Shown here piece by piece: positions 24,201 through 30,245 of a stretch of DNA of 64,000 nucleotides. Made by a program: the position numbers and the translations under genes. Numbering within the stretch: position 1 is the stretch's first letter; every line of letters starts with the position of its first letter. This DNA is from Notospermus geniculatus (taxonomy: Eukaryota > Nemertea > Pilidiophora > Heteronemertea > Lineidae). The notes beneath the pieces were generated by a model. The model did no database searches, was not told the origin of the DNA, and saw only the letters and a program-made list of their open reading frames with translations. The stretch covers positions 34,078 through 98,077 of the forward strand of contig NMRB01002242.1 in the NCBI GenBank assembly GCA_002633025.1, written 5' to 3'.

Positions 24201-25330
24201 TTTCATATGTCATGTATCCTCATTAGATACACCTAAGATAAACATTTGGAGATGATCCAGTCATTAGTTCAGGTGTTATTGCACTTTTTGTCTTCGGTTG
24301 TTGCCACCTGGTGGCCAAGGATAGAATCAAATCCGTTTTTATCATCGGAACCTGTACTAATGATAGTTGCACTGTTAATTCTACGCGCAGAAAAGCAAAT
24401 GGTAATAAATAAAATAATATTCGTTATCCTTTGCTTTCTGCCGGGTCACAAACATGAAAGGTTGAAACAATAATAGACAGTCTACGTGGCATTTCAGGTG
24501 ATGGTACAGCCACAGTTGAACCCGTTTTTATGTTGTATTGGTAATTATAGAAAGGCCACGTAATTGTCAAATTTATGACGAATATGGCCTACTTTTGGGA
24601 TGTACCTTTGAAAGGGAGTAATTTGTAAGGTATACCCAAACAATAGATAAACGTCGTCGTATGGGCTAACCGGGCGCTTGCGAAACCTCCCTAATGACGA
24701 ATGTCCACCGTTGGGTTGTCTACCGATGGTATGGCAACAGGAGTTGTCAGTCCGTTGACCAATAGGAGTCACTACGGTCCAATTCAAAGCCCAACGGACC
24801 CATTCATGGTTGATTGAGCACAAATGTAAATTTACAACTTTGCTGCCATCTTTTGGCGATAAGCGAGGCTGATTGCTACTGCAGACAACACAAATCGCCT
24901 GAAATGCGGTGAAACTTGAAGCGTGCAGCGGAAAAATACCAGACGTGACCACGCAAAATGCAAGAGCCAGCACAGGCAGATTCACCAAAATCGCAGTTAA
25001 GGTCACAGATGTCTGGCACTGCCGGGGGTCCAGCTTCTCCCGTCGGTGATGGTCGGCATTTCTGACCCTGCAGCAGGCTGTTGATTTGGAATCGTTGGGG
25101 GGGGGGGNACTTACAACTGAGATTTTGGTGTACATGTATGTAGGCCTACTGACGTACGTTAGTGTGATATCATCATATGTTATGTAATGATCAGGACTTT
25201 CGCACTAAATGTCAAATAGTTTCAGCAGTTACTTACATCTTGCCTTGCGGTACAGTCTTCGCTTTCCCCAGGCACCCTGGAGGATCCCGAGACAAGCCAC
25301 GACCAAGAGGAAGAGAGAAATTCGAGCCAT
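9055..25330 (-). CDS. Gene A (span): signal peptide - C-type lectin - linker - astacin metalloprotease - TSP1
   Basis: Whole-gene entry. Minus-strand exons, joined by compatible phases, encode a secreted protein: signal peptide, one C-type lectin domain from three exons, an acidic linker/prodomain, a furin-type site (RRKR), the astacin zinc protease ([24 protein letters not shown]) and a TSP1 repeat. Exon lengths match gene B almost exactly. The signal-peptide exon (25.3, 23.4 kb) and lectin exons (22.7-19.5 and 19.1-16.2 kb) occur twice around single-N joins, so the duplicates may be alleles laid end to end and not real extra exons. The last astacin exon has a frameshift relative to B. Compared with B it lacks the WSC-like domain and later TSP1 repeats. 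Extracellular proteolysis is inferred from the family; the substrate is unknown. Confidence 0.75.
9310..9925. repeat. Four copies of a hairpin repeat (AGACCCCGxTTGGGGTCGAAA)
   Basis: The segment with CAGATTGTAAAGTTCCAGC, AGACCCCGxTTGGGGT and TCGCAAATATTCTGGAAATT occurs inverted at 9310-9410 and direct at 9430-9505, 9520-9605, 9740-9825 and 9840-9925. A related hairpin is at 6968-6996. Confidence 0.8.
9662..10215. mobile_element. hAT-like element(s) with CAGGGCCGGATCCAGG ends
   Basis: CAGGGCCGGATCCAGG occurs at 9662 and 9973 and its inverse CCTGGATCCGGCCCTG ends at 10215. Terminal CAGGG with a GGATCCAG motif resembles hAT-superfamily non-autonomous elements. G and C runs sit just inside. I could not identify a clean 8-bp target duplication. 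Confidence 0.55.
10238..10497 (-). pseudogene. Gene A astacin exon 3 (Met-turn), frameshifted
   Basis: The exon starts in phase 1 after tttttcag and encodes [20 protein letters not shown]: the astacin Met-turn SxMHY and its zinc-liganding Tyr. Gene B's matching exon is 261 bp; this one is 260 bp. It lacks one codon after RPKKL but has two extra bases near GNAQSC, so the frame ends at a TGA (10286-10288) after about 70 codons. In the shifted frame the B-like LDWFELNSIYKCDPKYMKLI continues to the donor gtgagt. So this is a real exon with a recent indel, or a sequencing error. Confidence 0.85.
10620..11217. repeat. Foldback of about 600 bp with TGGCGCACACGAGCGACAAA arms
   Basis: CATGGCGCACACGAGCGACA at left is inverted at 11197-11216. 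The arms extend through AATCAAGGCGACTGCCGAC. The interior is rich in GTCGGT/CGACC motifs. Confidence 0.8.
11141..11586. repeat. Local duplication, copy 1 (with MITE)
   Basis: From GCGATGGTCTCCTACGGCG to AAGCAACATCCCATAAAT it matches 12120-12443 with few differences, apart from the 119-bp MITE and one ATT. Confidence 0.9.
11242..11360. mobile_element. GGGAGG-family MITE, CGCAAGCGCCCGG type (copy 1)
   Basis: Starts AGGGAGGTTTCGCAAGCG, ends GCTTGCGAAACCTCCCT; arms of about 55 bp. ATT flanks at 11239-11241 and 11361-11363. The duplicated locus at 12218-12220 lacks the element and has one ATT: a natural empty site. Confidence 0.92.
12120..12443. repeat. Local duplication, copy 2 (MITE empty site at 12218)
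   Basis: Same sequence as copy 1 with GCGGTATTAAACCG uninterrupted. It ends in a palindrome (CATCCCATAAAT / ATTTATGGGATG, 12430-12462). Confidence 0.9.
12581..12771 (-). CDS. Gene A astacin exon 2 (zinc-binding site)
   Basis: 191 bp, acceptor attttag, donor G|gtacac, phase 2 to 1. Encodes [14 protein letters not shown] followed by [20 protein letters not shown], the astacin signature HExxHxxGFxHExxRxDRD with three zinc-binding His and the catalytic Glu intact. Same length as gene B 37076-37266. Confidence 0.95.
13333..13456 (-). CDS. Gene A astacin exon 1
   Basis: 124 bp, phase 1 to 2, donor gtaagc. Encodes NGKPFVKEAMAMIEKSSCIR and FKPRTTESKYMTIGNAEPR, matching the astacin region with AM...TCIRFxPRT ahead of the zinc motif. 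Paralogue of 40932-41055. Confidence 0.92.
13643..13946. repeat. Foldback of about 300 bp in a gene A intron
   Basis: TTCAACTTCATTTCC...CTAATGTATTTCT at left is inverted at AGAAATACATTAG...GGAAATGAAGTTGAA. GGTACCACAAATGTCCCTGC pairs with GCAGGGACATTTTGTGGTAC. A (GGAC)n run lies just upstream at 13505-13527. Confidence 0.8.
14243..14349 (-). CDS. Gene A furin-site exon (prodomain/catalytic boundary)
   Basis: 107 bp, phase 2 to 1, acceptor ttccacag, donor C|gtaagt. Encodes EFESRRKRSALGTVYGITIK and TWPGGVVPFEFNPFY. RRKR is a furin-type cleavage site just before the start of the astacin domain (WPGGVVPFEF). The acceptor region is repeated after the single N at 14438. Confidence 0.92.
14350..14536. 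repeat. Short direct duplication around the N at 14438
   Basis: AATTCCCTGTGGAAAATGG and about 85 following bases occur on both sides of the N with few differences. This looks like a contig overlap that was not merged. Confidence 0.85.
14558..14643. repeat. (GT)n-rich microsatellite
   Basis: Imperfect run of GTGTGTGTGTGTGCGTGT units ending in a G run, in the intron between furin-site and linker exons. Confidence 0.9.
14826..15012 (-). CDS. Gene A linker/prodomain exon 2
   Basis: 187 bp, phase 1 to 2, acceptor tcttcag, donor gtatat. Encodes [36 protein letters not shown] and a charged stretch ending DDWDPASR. Its position before the furin site makes it the likely propeptide. The FxGD aspartate-switch motif usual in astacin propeptides reads FQGS here. 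Confidence 0.85.
15040..15537. repeat. Minisatellite, about 32-bp unit
   Basis: About fifteen imperfect units of AGTAGGAAGCAGTTTTATAT plus TTCCCTTTCCTC, in a gene A intron. Confidence 0.9.
15579..15689 (-). CDS. Gene A linker exon 1
   Basis: 111 bp, phase 1-1, acceptor tttccag, donor gtaagc. Encodes [20 protein letters not shown] then TMSNSSVMKDMEEYNGG, an acidic, probably helical linker between lectin and prodomain. Its phase-1 start matches the phase-1 end of lectin exon 3, which supports the fusion. Confidence 0.88.
16030..16130. repeat. Foldback MITE, CGCTCCT family (copy 3)
   Basis: Arms CGCTCCTATTCTCCATTCA and TGAGTGGATGAAGAGGAGCG. It lies in the intron between lectin exon 3 and linker exon 1 of gene A. 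Confidence 0.6.
16200..16341 (-). CDS. Gene A lectin exon 3 (proximal copy)
   Basis: 142 bp, phase 0 to 1, donor C|gtaagtt. Encodes DIFWEWSDDSLGEYPNKDCV and KVKESDCNERHFYICE: the C-terminal half of a C-type lectin domain with the two late cysteines. The WND calcium-site motif is absent (KESDC), so calcium-dependent sugar binding is doubtful. Confidence 0.9.
16342..17337. other. Gene A intron with sequence gap
   Basis: Contains the 47-base N gap 16637-16683. No exon seen. The part after 17125 matches 20140-20355; the part before does not match the other copy. Confidence 0.7.
17338..17446 (-). CDS. Gene A lectin exon 2 (proximal copy)
   Basis: 109 bp, phase 2 to 0, acceptor ttcttag, donor gtacgt. 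Encodes [24 protein letters not shown], the WIGL motif of a C-type lectin fold. Frame intact, unlike the copy at 20356-20459. Confidence 0.92.
18094..18183 (-). repeat. tRNA-derived SINE head (proximal copy)
   Basis: The minus strand has an A-box-like GGCCTAGTGTTAAGG and a B box GGTTCGAATC (18101-18110) at tRNA-like spacing, but the ends do not form an acceptor stem. Best read as a SINE head or tRNA pseudogene. The copy at 21109-21192 keeps TGGCCTAGTGGTTAAGG. Confidence 0.6.
18689..18810. repeat. Foldback with CCATATTCATAAA ends (proximal, uninterrupted)
   Basis: GTCCATATTCATAAACATAC and TTTTATGAATATGGG are inverted, with ATACTTATCTTTTGTGTT / GAACAAAGGATAAGCGTCAT inside. The distal copy is split by another element at 21838-22300. 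Confidence 0.8.
18960..19146 (-). CDS. Gene A lectin exon 1 (proximal copy)
   Basis: 187 bp, phase 1 to 2, acceptor ccttcag, donor gtatgt. Encodes [40 protein letters not shown] and AAYDYVTEMLDFE: the N-terminal half of a C-type lectin domain (W..A...C....G.LA.I). Confidence 0.92.
19221..19294 (-). pseudogene. Truncated copy of linker exon 1 at a single-N join
   Basis: Repeats the first part of 15579-15689 ([20 protein letters not shown]) but is cut by the N at 19220. Left of the N the sequence belongs to the intron upstream of lectin exon 1. This is a contig boundary, not a biological exon end. Confidence 0.85.
19345..19450. repeat. Foldback MITE, CGCTCCT family (copy 4)
   Basis: Same element as 16030-16130, carried along in the duplicated stretch of gene A. 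Confidence 0.6.
19532..19673 (-). CDS. Gene A lectin exon 3 (distal copy)
   Basis: 142 bp, near-identical to 16200-16341 (DSLGEYPNKDCV...RHFYICE), donor C|gtaagc. It belongs to the duplicated stretch 19221-22772. Confidence 0.88.
20356..20459 (-). pseudogene. Gene A lectin exon 2 (distal copy), 5-bp deletion
   Basis: 104 bp against 109 bp in the proximal copy and in gene B. Five bases are missing within TEGLFEW, giving GGT TGA and an immediate stop. Splice sites are intact, so this copy cannot contribute a full lectin domain as assembled. Confidence 0.9.
21109..21192 (-). repeat. tRNA-derived SINE head (distal copy)
   Basis: Same element as 18094-18183 with a better A box (TGGCCTAGTGGTTAAGG) and a one-base change in the B box (GGTTCCAATC). 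Confidence 0.6.
21415..21518. repeat. Foldback with GGCCCxxATTCATAAAACT ends (distal copy only)
   Basis: CCCCGTATTCATAAAACTAC and GTAGTTTTATGAATACGGGC pair, with AAGTCTAAATATGATACTTA inside. The proximal locus (18405-18425) lacks it. Confidence 0.85.
21838..22300. repeat. Foldback of about 460 bp (GTGTAGACGC/CCCGGG-rich), nested
   Basis: AGCTGTGGTTACACTACATA at left and TATGTAGTGTAAACAGGGCT at right, with many AAGCCCGGG motifs inside. It interrupts the foldback seen intact at 18689-18810, so it is the younger insertion. Confidence 0.85.
22564..22750 (-). CDS. Gene A lectin exon 1 (distal copy)
   Basis: 187 bp, near-identical to 18960-19146, same phases and splice sites. First residues differ by one change (SCGDFGG for SCRDFGG). 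Confidence 0.9.
23185..24627. repeat. Signal-peptide region duplication, copy 1
   Basis: Matches 25115-26541 base for base with scattered changes. The match stops at the half MITE 24629-24692. Confidence 0.9.
23328..23421 (-). CDS. Gene A signal-peptide exon (proximal copy)
   Basis: 94 coding bp from ATG (23419-23421) to donor T|gtaagt. Encodes [20 protein letters not shown] then [11 protein letters not shown]: a hydrophobic core and small residues before a basic stretch, a classic signal peptide. The phase-1 end fits lectin exon 1. Confidence 0.9.
24629..24692. mobile_element. Half of a GGGAGG-family MITE, CGCAAGCGCCCGG type
   Basis: Only the right arm is present, from GGTATACCCAAACAATAG to GCGAAACCTCCCT, followed by AAT. 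The near-identical locus at 26541 has no element and the two loci diverge exactly here. Confidence 0.8.
24840..25085 (-). other. Conserved hydrophobic reading frame downstream of a signal-peptide exon
   Basis: The minus strand encodes TAILVNLPVLALAFCVVTSG in an open frame. Related sequence lies at 22880-23070 and, weakly, near 47520-47620 ([11 protein letters not shown]), each just 3' of a signal-peptide exon. It could be a decayed exon or a repeat; I cannot place splice sites. Confidence 0.3.
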
Positions 25331-26541
25331 GTTCTGACTTCCGCGGAGCCAAATGCGAAAATCACAGTTCCAACCAAACTTATGGAACATGTAGGACACT
25401 CGCCGCGATTGGAGAAATTATTAGATAATTATTAGATAATTATTCACTCATCGGACGAATTTGTATCGGTGAAGGCGGTCAATACAGATGAGTAGGCCTA
25501 CATGTAGTATGTCCATCCGAAATTGTCGATATTCAGTCCGCGTTCAGGATTTGAAGCATTCATTTACTTCGTTACTTTTTGCTTCATTGGTGTATGCAAT
25601 GATTTTTGTCATCATATGCGGTCATTCAGTGCAAACCGAATCGACGGAAAATGTTCGGCCATCATTGAAATACATTTTAATAAAACGATTCTTTATTATG
25701 TAGCAGTCCATGGGAATTATCAGTAGCAGTTCAACATCTGAAAAATCAAAATGTGACGAAAAATGTAATGAGATGGTCCATGGACCATGTGCTCACTTTG
25801 TGAATATACTAGAAGAACAAATGACAAGTGTTAAATCGAAATGTTCCAGGGCAAACCTCGACTCTCAGGGTAATATGATTATGGTCAAAATTTCAAGGTC
25901 AGTACATTCTCACTTGAGCAATTCATGATATACATGTATGTATGTGCCAAAGTCCATCTGTACACATAGAGGGTACCTAGATACATGATCACACCAAGTC
26001 AGAAGATACATGTACTTGGTCAGATAGCCACTAAACGTGGTACCAAATGGCAACATTTTGAATTTTGACCTCTGTGACCTTGAAAAGTAGGTCAAATCAA
26101 AACCCGTTTCATAAGTCATGTATCCTCATTAGATACACCTGAGATAAAAATTTGGAGATGATCCAGTCATTAGTTCAGGTGTTATTGCACTTTTTGTCTT
26201 CGGTTTTTGCCACCTGGTGGCCAAGCCAAGAATCAAATCCGATTTTCCCATCGGAACCTGTACTAATGATAGTTGCACTGTTAATTCTACGCGCAGAAAA
26301 GCAAATGGTAATAAATAAAATAAAATAAAATTCGTTAGCCTTTGCTTGCTTCTGCCGGGTCACAAACATGAAAAGATGAAACAATAATAGACAGTCTACG
26401 TGGCATTTCAGGTGATGGTGCCGGCCACAGTTGAACCCGTTTTTATGTTCTATTGGTAATTATAGAAAGGCCACGTAATTGTCAAATTTATGACGAATAT
26501 GGCCTACTTTTGGGATGTACCTTTGAAAGGGAGTAATTTGT
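25115..26541. repeat. Signal-peptide region duplication, copy 2
   Basis: Begins just after the N at 25108 and parallels 23185-24627, including the TTAGATAATTATTAGATAAT motif upstream of the signal-peptide exon. Confidence 0.9.
25237..25330 (-). CDS. Gene A signal-peptide exon (distal copy)
   Basis: 94 coding bp, [20 protein letters not shown] then [11 protein letters not shown], donor T|gtaagt. One residue differs from 23328-23421; about 1.4 kb of flank is also duplicated, so it may be an allele of that exon. Confidence 0.9.
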
Positions 26542-26682
26542 AGTGATATTGACAGATGACAATAGTCAAGTGTCCTTTTTGTCGACCCTCCTAGGTTTTA
26601 TGACGCCGATATACATGTAATAACTCGTCAACGTCCTGATTTCACGCCTATCTCAAAACCTTTGGGTTTCGTCAAATACTAG

Positions 26683-26942
26683 ACTGGTTCCCGGTCCCAA
26701 TATAGCTCAAGGATAAGGGACCGGTATTGCCTGATGTAACGACGCAGTTGATTTGCTAGCTCATTTTTATTTTGAATTTGTAACGTCGCAGTTGATTGGT
26801 TAGCTATTTTGGGATGTGAGTAAATAAGCTATTTCTCAGTACTTCTGTGACGTGACATTGTGGCAGCTTTCTGCCACAAAATGGCCGCCCAATACCGGTC
26901 CCTTTCTCTGTCTGAGCTACGTTGGGACCGAGAACCAGTCTA
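26683..26942. repeat. Foldback with TAGACTGGTTCCCGGTCCCAA ends (copy 1)
   Basis: CTAGACTGGTTCCCGGTCCC and GGGACCGAGAACCAGTCTA are inverted. Inner GTAACGTCGCAGTTGATTGG is repeated. A second copy is at 35982-36262. Confidence 0.8.
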
Positions 26943-28382
26943 ATCAAATACAACCTCGTGTCCTGTATTGGTTTTCAAAAACTTACCGATACTAGTTCCA
27001 ATTTTTTTCACTCACACCCTCAATTATTTCTGACTTACCGCGTTTACTTCGCGCTACTTTTTAGGTTGTCAGACTGTTTATTGGATGTACCTATATCTGT
27101 CATGTCTGTCGACCAATCAGCGAAGACATGGAACAAGATGGCGGTCACTATCGATCGCCACATTGGCCCTGGCGGTGCAATCGGGAATCAATCTTGATCG
27201 AGCATTTTGATAGAATCAGTTGCCCGTTAATGATGTCAATGAGGAACCTAACTCACTGCCTCAATAGGTGTCACTACTGGTTAAATCTATTGAATTGAAA
27301 GGGACATTCAGGTCATGACCAATTTCCTACACAAAGAGGCGTCCATGGTAAAATAGGACATGATTACTGTGTACTGCCCTTTGTCACAGTTATAATCCCC
27401 TTACACGACTAGACAGATTAGGCCTACAGGTCTATCGAAAGAGGAAATTGTGAATCTATCTATAAATAGGATGAAACAGCCCGAAATTATGTTTTATAAT
27501 AGTGTATTATTAGTCCAATATTCTCAATTTTCTCCATTGTTTCGTCTACGATACTTAATGAGAAGGAGTTTTTGCCATTCCTCACTTCTAACTACATGTA
27601 TCGAGGGAAACTTTTCGTGTCATTCGTAAATGTTTATCAGCGAACAGTTGCCCATGCAGATATAAACAGGAGACAGTTTGTTCAATGATAATATTGTATA
27701 ATTATCGTAAATGGATCACACATACACTTTTACATAGTATATAAGAGCCGTTTGATCAGAAACGTGACAGGAAAAAATCTGAAAAAGATGGGGGGACATC
27801 AGGCGGGTGGGGACATTAGATTTTATCACACCTGTACAATGCCTTCTCTTTGTAATCTCCTTGTTTCTATTCAACTCTTTTAGCCAACCTAAACTTTTCA
27901 CGCCTTCCTGTTTTTCAGGGTTTCTTTTATTTATTATATAGATACATAATTGGGATCCAGGTCATTTTCAATTCTGGGATCTCTACTAGAAAGTGCCTGA
28001 GGAAGACACCGGAAGGGGGCGACAGCGAAATTCGAAGACGACTTTACTTTTACACCGTGTACTATCATTTCCTATGTCGTTTTTTGTGATCTATGTTGGA
28101 TATCTGAAGGCTGAACGTGTTGTTTTGCCACTTTTTAAAAATCTGTGTCCAAACGGCTATACAATATGCGGACGGCCCTACAGAATGAGCCATGATTCCT
28201 TGAGTTCCTCGATAAGAAACGTACAGTATATGCATTGCGACGACATACAGCTTCATCAACACAATGAAATCTTGCGCCAAATATCAAGTAGTCCTAAGTC
28301 CGGTTCTCCAACAGGTTTTCTGGTTGGCGGATCTGATCGAGGACGCTGAACAAGTTATATTTAGACCTATAATTTTAACAGT

Positions 28383-29502
28383 GCTCAGCTTAGTCTGGTT
28401 CCCTGACCTGCTATATGGTGGCGCTGACTGATGGTGCGATACAGAGGTCAGGCAGGCGCCACCGTTAATACTGATCACGTGATCCAAAATTGTCAAGATC
28501 CTGACAATTTTGCTGTGACGTCACTTAGTAACAGGATGTTTCGCTACATCGAACATTAAAGGACCACAGTATTGCTTCCCAATCCTGCGTTACGCGTACC
28601 CGCGTTAAGGGGGAGACCTCTATTAACGACTTGGTAAACTACCGCATGCAACTAGTCTCGCGCAGCCAGCCGTTTCGTTCCGCAGTACTGCTACACAAAC
28701 TTGTTCGATCCCCAGTGGCTGGGTGACCGAGACTGTAATCATACATTCTCCAACACTGGGGCGAAAGGCTTAACTACAGTATTGGAGAACGGGTACGGTG
28801 GCGCCGGCTGTCGACAGAAAGTGGCAATACCGTGGTGCTTTAAGCCGATTGTGCCGCCTTTTAACTTCGGAATTATTTCTCTTGCGATACCTGTACAGGA
28901 CGATGCAGAGGCAGAGCTGATACTGGTGCACCAAAACATAAAGAACACCCAGCATTTTGACAGTTTTCACACACAAATGTACAACTCGTTCACCGAATCC
29001 CGATATCCCATAACGGTCAGTGCATGACTAATGTTCTATTTGTCCCCCGGAGCCCTCGGAGGGGGACTTGAAAATACCGGCCGTCCGTGCGCCTATGCCG
29101 CTCGCCGCTACTAGTCCCTTCCGCTCTATAACTTAAGAACGACTGAAGATTTTGGATTCATATTTGGTGGAGGGATGTATCACGGGCCAAAGGTGTGTCG
29201 CGTGAAAGAATCGGCCAAATCCGATTCTCCACTTTGCCACCAGGGGGCCGAAAGCCAAAGCACAAAAACTGCGATCACGCCTTTAATACTGAATGGAATT
29301 TCACGAAATATNTGTGCCATTAATACTGAATGGAATCTTCAAAATACATGCCCGTCGGACTTGCACCCGGGGCGACGGGGGACGTTCAATGCTGTGCTTG
29401 TTTTAGCTCAGTATCGACGCGGCGCCTGCCTGACCTCTGTATCGCACCATCAGTCAGCGCCATCATACAGCAGGTCAGGGAACCAGACTATGCTCAGCTT
29501 TT
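28383..29502. repeat. Inverted repeat with about 75-bp arms
   Basis: GTCTGGTTCCCTGACCTGCT through AGAGGTCAGGCAGGCGCC at left is inverted at 29425-29497. The interior contains another foldback (28556-28853) and CTCCAACACTGGGGCGAAAG, which recurs at 44459-44478. Confidence 0.8.
28556..28853. repeat. Foldback, variant of the 8138-8357 family
   Basis: Ends TTAAAGGACCACAGTATTGC and GCAATACCGTGGTGCTTTAA. Shares the GGCGCCGGCTGTCGACAGAA segment (inverted) with 8138-8357. Lies between the arms of the larger inverted repeat 28383-29502. Confidence 0.65.
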
Positions 29503-29577
29503 ATCCTTCAGCTTTCTCCTTTTGTTTCTTCAGTTAATCTTTTGTATCCGACATCTCTCACTTGTACTTTTATGTTA

Positions 29578-29960
29578 TTGGTCCATATGCATAAAGAAAA
29601 GCAAATGCGTTTTACTTGAAAATTGAAGCAATTACTTCCATCCGTATGCATAAAATCCAAAGTAAATGCTTTTGCTAAAAAGCAATTCCTATTAGAAAAA
29701 AAAACATTTACTATTTACTTGTTCCTTTCTAGCACATGCTGGAAGTCATATGCCTAAATACTGAGCAATTGCTCCAACTGTAGAACCTTTGGTAGACAAG
29801 CAAATGCTTGTCAAGTATAAGCATTTGCTTTGAAGTAGAAGTAAAAGATTATGCATATGAAACCAAGTAATGCTTTTACTTTTACTTTTGGCTTCAAGCA
29901 ATTGCTTTTACTGTTTGCTTTTTCTAGAAGTAAATGCTTCGTTTTTATGCATACGGCCCA
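29578..29960. repeat. Foldback cluster with TATGCATA(A/C)GGCCC ends
   Basis: Ends GGTCCATATGCATAAA and TTTTTATGCATACGGCCC. The inside is rich in AAGCAAATGCTTTTACTT motifs in both orientations. A shorter relative lies at 34000-34200. Confidence 0.6.
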
Positions 29961-30084
29961 TTGTATGTAGTGGATAGCCATAATGGTAACTCATACCGTG
30001 GCATCCACTATAAATTCATTGAAATAAATAAATAAAATAAATAAGCCCAAAGACAGAAAAAATTGAGGAAGCAACAACACGTAA

Positions 30085-30245
30085 TTAGTAACAATTAGCA
30101 ATGTCAACAAAGTTGACATAAGACAAACACTGTGCACCTCCATTCTGTGGTCTGGGGTTGTCGCATTTCCGCTGTCTGTATTTGTAGCCGAAATCCGGAC
30201 AGGTGTCTGTAGTCCAGGCGGTCCAAACTCCCCAACCTCCATCGA
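30085..30245 (-). CDS. Gene B terminal exon, TSP1-like with stop
   Basis: 161 bp after a tttttcag acceptor, phase 1, ending NCY and TAA (30085-30087). Encodes [20 protein letters not shown] and [19 protein letters not shown]. The W-x-x-W, RxRxC and PxPxxGGxxC features mark a TSP1 repeat, but the second cysteine (CSxxCG) is missing. An internal donor before the stop cannot be excluded. Confidence 0.7.

Larger units (their letters stand above)
25331..30084. other. Intergenic region between genes A and B
   Basis: No coding exon recognised. Holds the rest of the duplicated flank (to 26541), foldbacks at 26683-26942, 28383-29502 and 29578-29960, a single N at 29312 flanked by repeated TAATACTGAATGGAAT, and AT-rich DNA. 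Short open frames look like chance. Confidence 0.6.

Noticed and set aside
24545-25135. Minus-strand open frame of 196 codons as a gene
   Set aside because: It crosses the N at 25108 and half a MITE; only the hydrophobic part is conserved, so it is not called as a gene.
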